A DNA stretch of 42,610 bases from an uncultured Bacteroidales bacterium (GTDB taxonomy: Bacteria > Bacteroidota > Bacteroidia > Bacteroidales > UBA932), in assembly GCA_934695325.1 (NCBI GenBank), contig CAKUVD010000017.1, positions 1 to 42,610 on the forward strand, given 5' to 3'. The notes below the pieces were generated by a model that was not told the DNA's origin, searched no databases, and saw only the letters and a list, made by a program, of their open reading frames with translations. Numbering within the stretch: position 1 is the first letter of the stretch; the number at the start of each line of letters is the position of its first letter. Positions 15,756 through 23,726 of this stretch are shown here, in pieces. A program made the position numbers and the translations under genes.

Positions 15756-17765
15756 CTAATGCTTGCTGAGCCTGACATTGACGATCAGGCCGGCCTTGGC
15801 GATTATGCCGGGCTGTGGAATGTTGCCGTAATCGTAATACTTATGGTTCAGGAGGTTGTTCACCTCGGCATAGACGCTGTAGCATCCTGATGCCCAGGAG
15901 AGGCGGACATCTACGAGAGAATACGGGCGATACGGCTCAAGACGGCCTGTGGAGACCTTGTTCTCGAACAGCTCATAGTTCCCGACGCGGTCCTGCCAGC
16001 GCCACGCGGCATCGGCGCACAGCCTCTTCCAGATATGGAATCCTGCCTTCACCACTACCTTATGCCTCAGATATTCAAGGGCATATTTGGACTGGATATT
16101 CTTTCCCAAATCCTTGTCTTGACGTATATGGCTGTATGAGACATCTATCGTGCGCAGGAAGAAGTCGCTCCTCACGAGCAATGACGGGAAGTCCACACGA
16201 GCCGTGAACTCCTGACCGAAAGTATTGATCTTCGTATAGTTCACTGAACGCCACGGAGCATCCTCGCCCTCGGAGAGATCCTTTATCCAGTCTATCATAT
16301 CACTGCCGTGGTTATAATACAATGTGACAACCGCATTGACCCACGGCCTGGAGAATCGGAGCCCTCCCTCGACAGACTGCATACGCTCGGCCTTCAGGTT
16401 CCTGTCAGCCTGGTGGCCTCCGACGGAATAGTACAGTTCTGTGAAAGTCGGCATCCTGAGCGAAGAGTTATAGGCAGCATACACCTTCCAGTCGCCGCAG
16501 AAGCGCAAGGCAGCATTGACACCGGGATAGAACTTGAAATTGTCGCTGTTTCCGGTATTCTTCACAGCGGCGACACCGGCTGAAGCCGAGAAATTGCGTA
16601 CATCGACACTATGTTCGAGGAAGATGCTGTAATTCGTTCGCTCAAGTCCCTTCTTATACTGAGCGTCCGCACCGTGGACTTTCTTTGGATGTTCCCTGTC
16701 CTCGCCCAGATTCGTGCTGAGCAGGTTCTCGTCCCGGACCTCGAAGCCTAGAGCGGTCTTTCCGGCCACGGTCTCTATCCAGGCATTGAGGTTCGCACCC
16801 AAGACGCTGGTCCTGTGATAGTTGAACGGCACCTTGTCAGGATTTCCGCGGACGAGCTCGAACCTGTCCTCTCCCCTGTTCCAGTACAATGCAGGACGGA
16901 ACTTGACGAATCCTCGTGTCTGTGCACTGAGCGAGAGGAACGACTTGAACGTGTGCTCGAACTGGTCATCGAACTTGGCGCTGTAGAATGTGTTGGAACC
17001 GAAATTTCTGGAGCTTATGCCGGCCGACAGGTCCACATCCGCACGGCTGCTGTTGAAAGAGCCTCTGTAATAAGCCTTCACGGTCTCATAGTCGCTGTTC
17101 AGCCCGCCTTCCGAATTACGGCTGTACCCGTCCGAACGCAAGTAGCTGGCTGACACCTGGTTACTGAATCTGCCGGTAACGGCGCCAAGGCGAGCTCCAC
17201 CGTTGAAGAATCCGTAGGAGCCACCTTCGGCGTGTGCGGAAATCTCCGTCCCGGAGCTCCTTTTAGTGACGATGTTGATGGCTCCTGTCAATGATGATGA
17301 CCCATAGGCCACGCCGGCAGGGCCGGAAAGGACTTCAATTCTTTCTATATCATTCACATCGACAGGGAAATCCGCGGCATTGTGCCCCGTCTGAGGGTCG
17401 CAGATGTTTATGCCGTCCAGAAAGATGGCGATCTGGTCGCTGGTTCCTCCGCGCATACTGATGTCAGTCTGGGCGCCCATATCCCCACGCTGGCGTACAT
17501 CTATGCCGGAGACATATTTCAGGATGTCATTGACGCTCTCCACAGGGAGCGACGAGATGGAGGTGCTGTCCAGTACGCTCACGATACGCGCACTCTTGCC
17601 AAGCGTTACAGGCACACGGCTGCCCGTAACAGATACTGCATCGAGCGTGAGGCGGGTTCTTGAAGAGTCTGGAGATGATGTAGGAGCGGCAGAAAGCGCC
17701 GCAAGGCTTGCCTCTGAAAAGGCTGCAAGGATGACTGCCGCACGGCAGATCCAGGTTCGTTTCAT
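15756..17765 (-). CDS. TonB-dependent outer-membrane receptor (BtuB-like)
   Basis: A 669-residue protein from the ATG at 17765 (MKRTWICRAAVILAAF), chosen because it gives a proper signal peptide; a frame extension to 17810 does not. A TonB-box-like DAVSVTGSRV follows the signal peptide, then the plug domain (about 50-160: DILKYVSGIDVRQRG, IDVNDIERIEVLSGPAGVAYGSSSLTGAINIVTKR region) and a 22-strand barrel ending in an aromatic-rich strand. It is short and lacks the CarboxypepD-like N-terminal extension of SusC proteins, resembling BtuB/FepA-type receptors. Ligand unknown; vitamin B12, siderophore or metal complex are all possible. No B12 riboswitch was found upstream. It has its own promoter (17845-17852) and terminator (15726-15750), so it is monocistronic. 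Confidence 0.88.
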   Translation of the reverse strand: MKRTWICRAAVILAAFSEASLAALSAAPTSSPDSSRTRLTLDAVSVTGSRVPVTLGKSARIVSVLDSTSISSLPVESVNDILKYVSGIDVRQRGDMGAQTDISMRGGTSDQIAIFLDGINICDPQTGHNAADFPVDVNDIERIEVLSGPAGVAYGSSSLTGAINIVTKRSSGTEISAHAEGGSYGFFNGGARLGAVTGRFSNQVSASYLRSDGYSRNSEGGLNSDYETVKAYYRGSFNSSRADVDLSAGISSRNFGSNTFYSAKFDDQFEHTFKSFLSLSAQTRGFVKFRPALYWNRGEDRFELVRGNPDKVPFNYHRTSVLGANLNAWIETVAGKTALGFEVRDENLLSTNLGEDREHPKKVHGADAQYKKGLERTNYSIFLEHSVDVRNFSASAGVAAVKNTGNSDNFKFYPGVNAALRFCGDWKVYAAYNSSLRMPTFTELYYSVGGHQADRNLKAERMQSVEGGLRFSRPWVNAVVTLYYNHGSDMIDWIKDLSEGEDAPWRSVNYTKINTFGQEFTARVDFPSLLVRSDFFLRTIDVSYSHIRQDKDLGKNIQSKYALEYLRHKVVVKAGFHIWKRLCADAAWRWQDRVGNYELFENKVSTGRLEPYRPYSLVDVRLSWASGCYSVYAEVNNLLNHKYYDYGNIPQPGIIAKAGLIVNVRLSKH

Positions 17766-17844
17766 AAGATGATCACGTGTTTTCGGGAGGAGGCAGACAC
17801 CGCATCGCACAGTGTTTTTATGCCTTTCCCGTAGTTATACGCGA

Positions 17845-17852
17845 CAAATATA
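17845..17852 (-). promoter_or_regulatory. -7 element of the TonB receptor promoter
   Basis: On the minus strand TATATTTG matches TAnnTTTG, 80 bases upstream of the receptor ATG. The -33 region has no exact TTTG. The leader (minus strand, 17838-17766) contains CGGG/AGGC-type complementarity between about 17835 and 17785 around an ACAC...GTGT stem; it may fold, but matches no riboswitch class I recognise. Confidence 0.5.
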
Positions 17853-17966
17853 ACAAGAATCCGCCTGGAAACATCAGCAACATAAAAAAAGTTGGATACA
17901 GGACACCCCGAGAAACCCAAGGCCTGGAACACAAAGAAGGCAGGACAGCCATAGGTGCGGAAACCG

Positions 17967-19151
17967 TCAGGCCTCCTCAGAATATGCGCGCAGCGCCAGT
18001 TTCTTCACCAACATCACGAAACCTCCGGTCAGGACGAGATTCAGGACAATCGTCAGGACTGATATCAGAAGAGCAGGGCCGCCAAGGCTGTATCCTATGG
18101 CAATGAAGATGACGCCTGCGCCGACCTCGCCTCTGGTGAACATCCCTATGGACAGAGCCAGCCTCTCGCTGAATTTCCTGTCCCTGTAGAAAAACAGAGG
18201 CATAAGCTTTCCGACATTGGACAATGCGGACACCACTACCACGTGAACGGCTATCATTCCCCAAGACATCATAGGCTGAGAACCAGTTATCGAATCCGCC
18301 GAGCCAGTGCCGGATGCAAGGTCAATGCCGATGAACTGCGGCATACTCACGCCCACGAGGAACATAAAGAGATAAGACACCGCCGTGGAGACATTGTATT
18401 CGACCTTGGACTCTATATGCTTAGGAGACATCACCATTCCAAGGATAAAAGCAGGGAGCAAGACTTCGATATGGACGCCCTCGTGCTCACCGAAGATACA
18501 TTCCGACAAATGGTATATGCCCTGCGTGACGGCTATCACAAGCACTGAATACAGAAGGATTGCCTTCCAGTCCTGCCTCATATCGTATGTGGACATTCTT
18601 TTCCATCCGAATACGAGGAGGAGCACCACCACAGTTACGATGGCGGCCATCTGCCATTTCATTCCTATCATAAAGACCTGGAGAGGAATCATAAGAAGTA
18701 TGGTGTCCAGGTCATCGAATATGGCCAGCACCTGTATCTTCTTGTACATCCAGCTGGACTTCAGGTTGAGGGCGGCAAGCATCGTGAACAATATGCCTGC
18801 CGATGTCGGGGCTGCGAAACGGCTCATCAGGAGATTCTCCTTCCAGGCATCCCAAGAGCCCCACAAGTCTGACGGCAGGAGAACCAGCACATAGTATATG
18901 CAGATAAGTATCCACGGCATAGCAGCCGTAATCATCGCTATGAAATAATCCTCTGCATAGGAGCGCCATCGCGACTTGTCGATCTCGAACTCGCGTCCCA
19001 CATTGATCATAATGAATGCAAGACAGATGTACAGAAGGATGTCAGTGCCCGCCTTTACAGATGCGGCGGTGCTTCCCATCAGCATCGGAAGAATCTGCGA
19101 CACAGCCAGTCCGACAAGAAGAAAAAGGGAGAAGGTCAGAACTTTTCTCAT
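17967..19151 (-). CDS. Cation:proton antiporter (CPA-type membrane protein)
   Basis: A 394-residue integral membrane protein with about 11-12 hydrophobic segments and no large soluble domain. FDDLDTILLMIP in the middle has paired aspartates in a membrane helix, as in the ion-binding site of CPA2/NhaA-like antiporters, and ALSNVGKLMPLFFYRDRKFSERLALSIGMFTRGEVGAGVIF near the end matches the conserved GxxxxPRGEV region of Na+/H+ antiporters (split here for reading: the key part is FTRGEVGAG). It should exchange Na+ or K+ for protons at the inner membrane. There is no regulatory TrkA domain, unlike the second antiporter at 23726-25273. It is divergent from the GltD-like gene, and each has its own -7 element. 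Confidence 0.83.
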   Translation of the reverse strand: MRKVLTFSLFLLVGLAVSQILPMLMGSTAASVKAGTDILLYICLAFIMINVGREFEIDKSRWRSYAEDYFIAMITAAMPWILICIYYVLVLLPSDLWGSWDAWKENLLMSRFAAPTSAGILFTMLAALNLKSSWMYKKIQVLAIFDDLDTILLMIPLQVFMIGMKWQMAAIVTVVVLLLVFGWKRMSTYDMRQDWKAILLYSVLVIAVTQGIYHLSECIFGEHEGVHIEVLLPAFILGMVMSPKHIESKVEYNVSTAVSYLFMFLVGVSMPQFIGIDLASGTGSADSITGSQPMMSWGMIAVHVVVVSALSNVGKLMPLFFYRDRKFSERLALSIGMFTRGEVGAGVIFIAIGYSLGGPALLISVLTIVLNLVLTGGFVMLVKKLALRAYSEEA

Positions 19152-19181
19152 CCGGCCAAATTAATTTAACAGTTTAGACCA

Positions 19182-19189
19182 CAAAGATA
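19182..19189 (-). promoter_or_regulatory. -7 element for the cation antiporter gene
   Basis: On the minus strand TATCTTTG matches TAnnTTTG, 31 bases upstream of the antiporter start. The -33 element is not evident at the usual distance. Confidence 0.55.
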
Positions 19190-19222
19190 AACAAATCCGT
19201 CCAAAATATCACGATATTTGCG

Positions 19223-19230
19223 TAACTTTG
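19223..19230 (+). promoter_or_regulatory. -7 element for the GltD-like gene
   Basis: TAACTTTG matches TAnnTTTG on the plus strand, about 85 bases upstream of the chosen start at 19315. It is back-to-back with the antiporter promoter at 19182-19189. Confidence 0.5.
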
Positions 19231-19314
19231 GACTCCCGGAGCGAGAAGCGGCTTTATGTACAACAGGCTGCGTGAAGTAAGAGTTTTTTGGAACGCCCCG
19301 GAGAATATGGAAAT

Positions 19315-20526
19315 ATGAACAATCCGGAAGCGGGAAGATGTCTGCTCTGCAAAGTGCCGAGATGCTCCGCGGCTTGCGCCGTCAGGACCGACGTTCCTTC
19401 CGCAATGAAATCATACAGGGAAGGCAAGCCGGAAGAGGCCGCCGACATCCTGTTCAGGAACAACCCTTTCTCGGCTATAACAAGCCTCGTATGCGACTGG
19501 CAGAAAAACTGCCTGGGACATTGCGTGCTTAATTCCAGGAATATGCCGGTAAGATGGCACGAAATCGAGGAGGAAATATCCTGTGAGTATCTCTTCAGAG
19601 TCCATATCACGCCAGGACAAGACAACGGAAAGTCCGTAGCGATAATAGGAGGAGGCCCGGCCGGAATGACCGCTGCGCTTCAGCTCAGGGAAAAGGGATG
19701 TGCGGTCACGATATTCGACAAGAACGAGCGCCCGGGAGGTGTGCTCCGCTACGGAATACCGGAATTCAGGCTTGACCGGAAATACATTGACCAATACGAA
19801 CGGCTCCTCGACGAGACCGGCGTCGAATTCAAGGGCGGGATCAATGCAGGAGCCGACGTCACCCTCGCTGCGATGAGAGACAGTTTCGATGCAGTGCTGA
19901 TCACCTGCGGAGCCGCAATCCCACGAAAGCTCGACATCCCCGGAGAGGACAATGTCGACATCATCTATGCGCTTGACTATCTGAAGAATCCTTCTGCGTT
20001 CAAGCTCGGGAGGAAGGTCCTGGTGATAGGCGGCGGAAACGTGACTATGGATGCGTGCAGGACAGCCAAGCGTCTCGGACACGACACTCACGTCTACTAT
20101 AGGAAGTCGTTCGAGAATATGCCGGCCAATTCTCTTGAGGTCAGCGAAGCCGTGGATGAAGGAATCGAATTCCACCTTTTTGAAGTTCCCGTGGCCGTCA
20201 GAGGAAATAAGGCCGTGATGCGCAGATGCGAGAATGTCACGGGACCGGACGGCAGGATATCCACCAAGATGATCGAAGGGACTGACTATGAAGTGGAGTT
20301 CGATTCAATGCTGGTGGCAATCAGCGCCAGCGTGGACTACAGCATATTCGGAGAGGACGGCATCAAAATGGAGAACAAGAGGCCGGTCACTGACGATGGC
20401 CAGCAGACAAGCCTTCCCGGAGTGTTCATCGCCGGGGACTTCATTCTCGGCCCTGCGACGGTTGTAGAGGCGGTAGCATCAGCCAAGACTGCAGTAGAAG
20501 GCATAACCGCATTTCTGGGAATATGA
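19315..20526 (+). CDS. GltD-like FAD/NAD(P)H oxidoreductase with N-terminal Fe-S domain
   Basis: A 403-residue flavoprotein from the ATG at 19315; an in-frame ATG at 19288 adds nine non-conserved residues. The N-terminal domain has cysteines C9, C12, C17, C21 and C60, C66, C70, the arrangement that holds two [4Fe-4S] clusters in glutamate-synthase small subunits and PreT. SVAIIGGGPAGMTAALQL is the FAD Rossmann motif and KVLVIGGGNVTMDACRTAKR the NAD(P)H one; PGVFIAGDFILGPATVVEAV closes the FAD domain. These proteins move electrons from NAD(P)H to a partner. No gltB or preA partner is next to it, so the partner is unknown. The stop overlaps the phosphoesterase start (ATGA). Confidence 0.88.
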   Translation: MNNPEAGRCLLCKVPRCSAACAVRTDVPSAMKSYREGKPEEAADILFRNNPFSAITSLVCDWQKNCLGHCVLNSRNMPVRWHEIEEEISCEYLFRVHITPGQDNGKSVAIIGGGPAGMTAALQLREKGCAVTIFDKNERPGGVLRYGIPEFRLDRKYIDQYERLLDETGVEFKGGINAGADVTLAAMRDSFDAVLITCGAAIPRKLDIPGEDNVDIIYALDYLKNPSAFKLGRKVLVIGGGNVTMDACRTAKRLGHDTHVYYRKSFENMPANSLEVSEAVDEGIEFHLFEVPVAVRGNKAVMRRCENVTGPDGRISTKMIEGTDYEVEFDSMLVAISASVDYSIFGEDGIKMENKRPVTDDGQQTSLPGVFIAGDFILGPATVVEAVASAKTAVEGITAFLGI

Positions 20527-21656
20527 GATTCGTGCTTTTCGGAATGATCGGCATTGTCCTTTCCGAAATCTGGATATGGACCGTCTATCTGCGCAGACGC
20601 AGAAGTCCGTGGAAATGGCTGCATTGGCTTCCGTTGGTTCTTATGGCGTGCGCCATCGCTATGGGAGGTGCAAGTATGGCCGGATGGTATGTAATGACAG
20701 CTCTCATCACCGCCGTATTCATCCCGCAATGCGTCTTCGCCGTGTTCTCCGCGCTCGGAAGACTGGCAGGACGGGCATTGAAGCCGGCGGAGAAGGCTGG
20801 ACTGCGCATCGGGATATGCGCTTCATCGACCATACTGTGTATGTCTCTGTACGGACTGCTATTCGGCTGGAGGCAGGTAACTGTCAAGAACATAGAGATT
20901 TCTTTCAATAATCTGCCGGAGTCTTTTGACGGATATCGCATCGCCCATCTGTCAGACTTGCATCTTGGAACTTTCAGCCTCGCTCCGGGGACAATGTCCA
21001 ATATAACGGAGAAAGTCAATGCTCTTGCTCCTGACGCCATACTTTTCACCGGCGACATAGTGAACCTGACGCCAGATGAAGTCGAGCCGTTCATAAAGGA
21101 CATTTCAGAGATGAAGGCCCCCGACGGCGTGTATTCAGTGCTCGGAAATCACGATTACCTGGATTATGTACGCTATGATACGGCTGACGGGCAGGAGAAT
21201 GCCATGCGGAGGCTGATAGGCATTGAACGCTCCGCAGGAATGGACCTGCTGCTGAACGAGAACAGAATCATCCGCCACGGTGGCGACAGCATTGCCATAG
21301 TCGGGGTGGAGAATGACGGACTTCCTCCGTTCCCCGAGCGCGGAGATCTCGTCAAGGCTCAGAGGGGGCTTCCGGACGGCATATTCAAGATTCTTATGAG
21401 CCACGACCCGACGCACTGGAGACGTAAGGTACTGCCAGACAGCGACATTGACCTTACTCTTTCGGGGCACACTCACGCGATGCAGTTCAGGATCGGGAAT
21501 TTCTCTCCGTCAATGTTCATCTATAAGGAATGGGGCGGGCTCTATTCCGAAGGCGACAGGAAACTGTACGTGAGCACAGGCACAGGCGGAAACATAGCGT
21601 TCAGATGGGGCGCCTGGCCGGAAATCGACATCATCACGCTGCGCAAGGCAAAGTGA
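20523..21656 (+). CDS. Membrane-anchored metallophosphoesterase (YkuE-like)
   Basis: A 377-residue protein. Residues 1-120 contain three or four membrane helices, placing the enzyme at the inner membrane. The calcineurin-like phosphoesterase domain follows, with the five motifs in order: HLSDLHLG (about 142), TGDIVN, LGNHDY, MSHDP and LSGHTHAMQ, which supply the two-metal centre. Substrate is unknown; relatives act on phospholipids, UDP-diacylglucosamine or nucleotides. It overlaps the upstream oxidoreductase by four bases (ATGA), so the pair are co-translated. Its last 23 bases overlap the end of the convergent histidine kinase gene, leaving no space for a terminator between them. Confidence 0.9.
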   Translation: MRFVLFGMIGIVLSEIWIWTVYLRRRRSPWKWLHWLPLVLMACAIAMGGASMAGWYVMTALITAVFIPQCVFAVFSALGRLAGRALKPAEKAGLRIGICASSTILCMSLYGLLFGWRQVTVKNIEISFNNLPESFDGYRIAHLSDLHLGTFSLAPGTMSNITEKVNALAPDAILFTGDIVNLTPDEVEPFIKDISEMKAPDGVYSVLGNHDYLDYVRYDTADGQENAMRRLIGIERSAGMDLLLNENRIIRHGGDSIAIVGVENDGLPPFPERGDLVKAQRGLPDGIFKILMSHDPTHWRRKVLPDSDIDLTLSGHTHAMQFRIGNFSPSMFIYKEWGGLYSEGDRKLYVSTGTGGNIAFRWGAWPEIDIITLRKAK

Positions 21657-23037
21657 ACAGGAACTCCAGGCCGCCTGTCTTGGCAAGCCTGACGGAGATT
21701 CTGCCGCCGTGCAGCAATACCGCATTCTTGACTATCGCCAAGCCAAGTCCTGTACCGCCCAGTTTTCTGGACCGTCCCTTGTCCACTCGGTAAAATCGCT
21801 CAAAAAGATGCGGAAGATGCTCCTCGGGGACTCCGGTTCCATTGTCAGCAAAACTAAGCCACCAGCGGGAGCCGTCTCCCTTCAAGCATTGCACCGTGAC
21901 CGTAGAGCCTTCGCCCGCATAAGCTATCGCATTGTCAGTCAGATTTCTGAAAATCGAATATAGAAGCATCTGGTTTCCGTGCACCATCGTACCCGGAGCC
22001 ACAAGCACCAGGAACTTCATTTTCTTAGCGCCAAGCTGCAGCTCCACATCCCTGCGTATCCCCTCCAGCAAGACAGATATGTCAATGTCCTCAGTCGTGA
22101 AGCCTCCCGAGGCATCGTCCATCTTGGACAGAAGGGTTATGTCCGAAATCAGATTGCTCAGCCTGCCGCTCTGGGCATAGCAGCGTTCCATAAATTCCTT
22201 CCGAGTCGCTTCATCCATATCGGGATTATCCAGTATGGTCTCCAGATACCCCCTTATGCTGCTGACCGGGGTCTTCAGTTCGTGAGCGATATTCTGCGTG
22301 AGCTGACGCTTCAGCCTTGTCTTGTCGTCCTCGCTGTTCTGAAGCCGTGCGTAAAGATGCACGATGTTCCTGGAGATCTCGCCAAGTTCGTCGTCCGTGA
22401 ACCTGATGTCCGCATTCTCTATGTCCTGATTCTTCTCAGCCATATCGGCGAAGACGCTCAGCTGCCTGATGTTCTGCTTGATGCGCCTCACATATAGATA
22501 GTAGAACAAGAGCAGGAGCAGTGACAGCGCCAATGCCATCCAGAGATATCCCTTGTCGGAGGCAAGCATAGCGGCAAGAGACACGTCGTATATATGTGCC
22601 GTTCTGACGACGATGCCTTGCTCAGGGAAAGCCGTGGCGGAATAGAACCACTTCCCTCCCAAAGTCTTGGAGTGACGCTTTATGTCATATCCGGAGCCGT
22701 TCGCCAGGGCCTCGCGGATTTCCTCCCTGTCCCTGTGGTTGTCTATGCTCACAGAGTCGGGGGCCTGGCTGTCAGATATGACATTCCCGGACATATCCAT
22801 AAGCGTGACCCTTATGCCCTCTTTCTTCAGGCGAGCCTCATACCTCACCAGAGCGGCAGTATCAGATACGGCAAGGTCTCGTATATCATAATTGCAGTTC
22901 TGAAGCCTGGTATTCAGAATCTCTATCCTGTACTTCTTCTCCCTCTGATACTGGAAAGATATAAAGAGGGAGGCGAACGCCAGGAAGAGCGTCGCCACGG
23001 TAAGGAACAGCCTGGAACTTAAAGAGACGCCTTTCAT
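21634..23037 (-). CDS. Sensor histidine kinase (PhoR-like)
   Basis: A 467-residue kinase from the ATG at 23037, which overlaps the response-regulator stop as ATGA. It has an N-terminal membrane helix (SRLFLTVATLFLAFASLFIS), a periplasmic sensor of about 125 residues, a second helix ending in LLLLLFYYLYVRR (about 165-185), a HAMP-like linker, the H-box (NIAHELKTPVSSIRGYLE, with the phosphorylated histidine), the N-box (RNLTDNAIAYAG), and the G-boxes FADNGTGVPE and LGGTGLGLAIVKN. The periplasmic part contains DMSGNVISDSQAPDS, a PAS/sCache-like pattern also found in PhoR-type kinases. The signal is unknown; co-transcription with a K+/H+ antiporter suggests ionic or envelope stress. It overlaps the phosphoesterase gene on the other strand. 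Confidence 0.94.
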   Translation of the reverse strand: MKGVSLSSRLFLTVATLFLAFASLFISFQYQREKKYRIEILNTRLQNCNYDIRDLAVSDTAALVRYEARLKKEGIRVTLMDMSGNVISDSQAPDSVSIDNHRDREEIREALANGSGYDIKRHSKTLGGKWFYSATAFPEQGIVVRTAHIYDVSLAAMLASDKGYLWMALALSLLLLLFYYLYVRRIKQNIRQLSVFADMAEKNQDIENADIRFTDDELGEISRNIVHLYARLQNSEDDKTRLKRQLTQNIAHELKTPVSSIRGYLETILDNPDMDEATRKEFMERCYAQSGRLSNLISDITLLSKMDDASGGFTTEDIDISVLLEGIRRDVELQLGAKKMKFLVLVAPGTMVHGNQMLLYSIFRNLTDNAIAYAGEGSTVTVQCLKGDGSRWWLSFADNGTGVPEEHLPHLFERFYRVDKGRSRKLGGTGLGLAIVKNAVLLHGGRISVRLAKTGGLEFLFTLPCAA

Positions 23038-23726
23038 CGTTTCTCGAAGCAATAGCCGTAACCGTGCCTGGTGATGATACAGCTTCCGTATTCGCCAAGC
23101 TTCTTGCGCATCCTGGTAATGTTCACATCCACGGTGCGGCCAAGCACAACCACCTCGTCCGGCCAAACCTTGGCCAATATCTCATCTCTGGAATACACGT
23201 GTGGGGTGTTCACCAGAAGAAGATGGAGAATCTCGAACTCAGTCTTCGTCAGATCCACCGGCTCGCCGTTCACCGACACAGTTTTCCTTCCAAGATCCAT
23301 CACCAATCCCTTGTAACTTACAGTGTCGGAGGCTGCAGCATTGACGGAAGCATATCTGCGGAGGACAGCCGTCACCCTGGATATCAGCTCCCTTATGGAG
23401 AACGGCTTGGAAATGTAGTCGTCCGCACCTGTCTCCAGTCCGTTCACCTTGTCATCCTCGGAGTCCCTTGCCGTCACGAAAATTATAGGGATGCCGGCCG
23501 TATCAGGATTCTTCTTCATCATAGCCGCCATCTGCATTCCGGAAATTCCCTCCATCATAATATCCAGGAGAACAAGGTCATATCCAGTGACTCCGCTCGT
23601 CAAGGCCTCCTCGGCAGAATGAGCCACCGTCGTATCGAAGCCAGCCTTGTCGAGATTGAACTTGAGGATGTTGCAGATATCCTCTTCGTCATCCACAACG
23701 AGTATTCTTTTCTTGTTTTCCATCAT
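23034..23726 (-). CDS. OmpR/PhoB-family response regulator
   Basis: A 230-residue regulator. The receiver domain has D12, D13, phospho-acceptor D55 in VLLDIMMEG, and the lysine in SKPFS (about 108). A winged-helix DNA-binding domain occupies about 135-228 (LTKTEFEILHLLLVNTPHVYS; RTVDVNITRMRKKLG; RHGYGYCFE). It pairs with the downstream histidine kinase (4-base overlap), and its ATG overlaps the stop of the antiporter gene (TAATG). It is likely a transcription factor; the operon's own promoter and the neighbouring transport genes are candidate targets, by inference. Confidence 0.96.
   Translation of the reverse strand: MMENKKRILVVDDEEDICNILKFNLDKAGFDTTVAHSAEEALTSGVTGYDLVLLDIMMEGISGMQMAAMMKKNPDTAGIPIIFVTARDSEDDKVNGLETGADDYISKPFSIRELISRVTAVLRRYASVNAAASDTVSYKGLVMDLGRKTVSVNGEPVDLTKTEFEILHLLLVNTPHVYSRDEILAKVWPDEVVVLGRTVDVNITRMRKKLGEYGSCIITRHGYGYCFEKR

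Noticed and set aside
17766..17966. Possible cobalamin riboswitch before the TonB receptor
   Set aside because: The characteristic B12-box and surrounding conserved strings are not present; only generic stem potential is seen.
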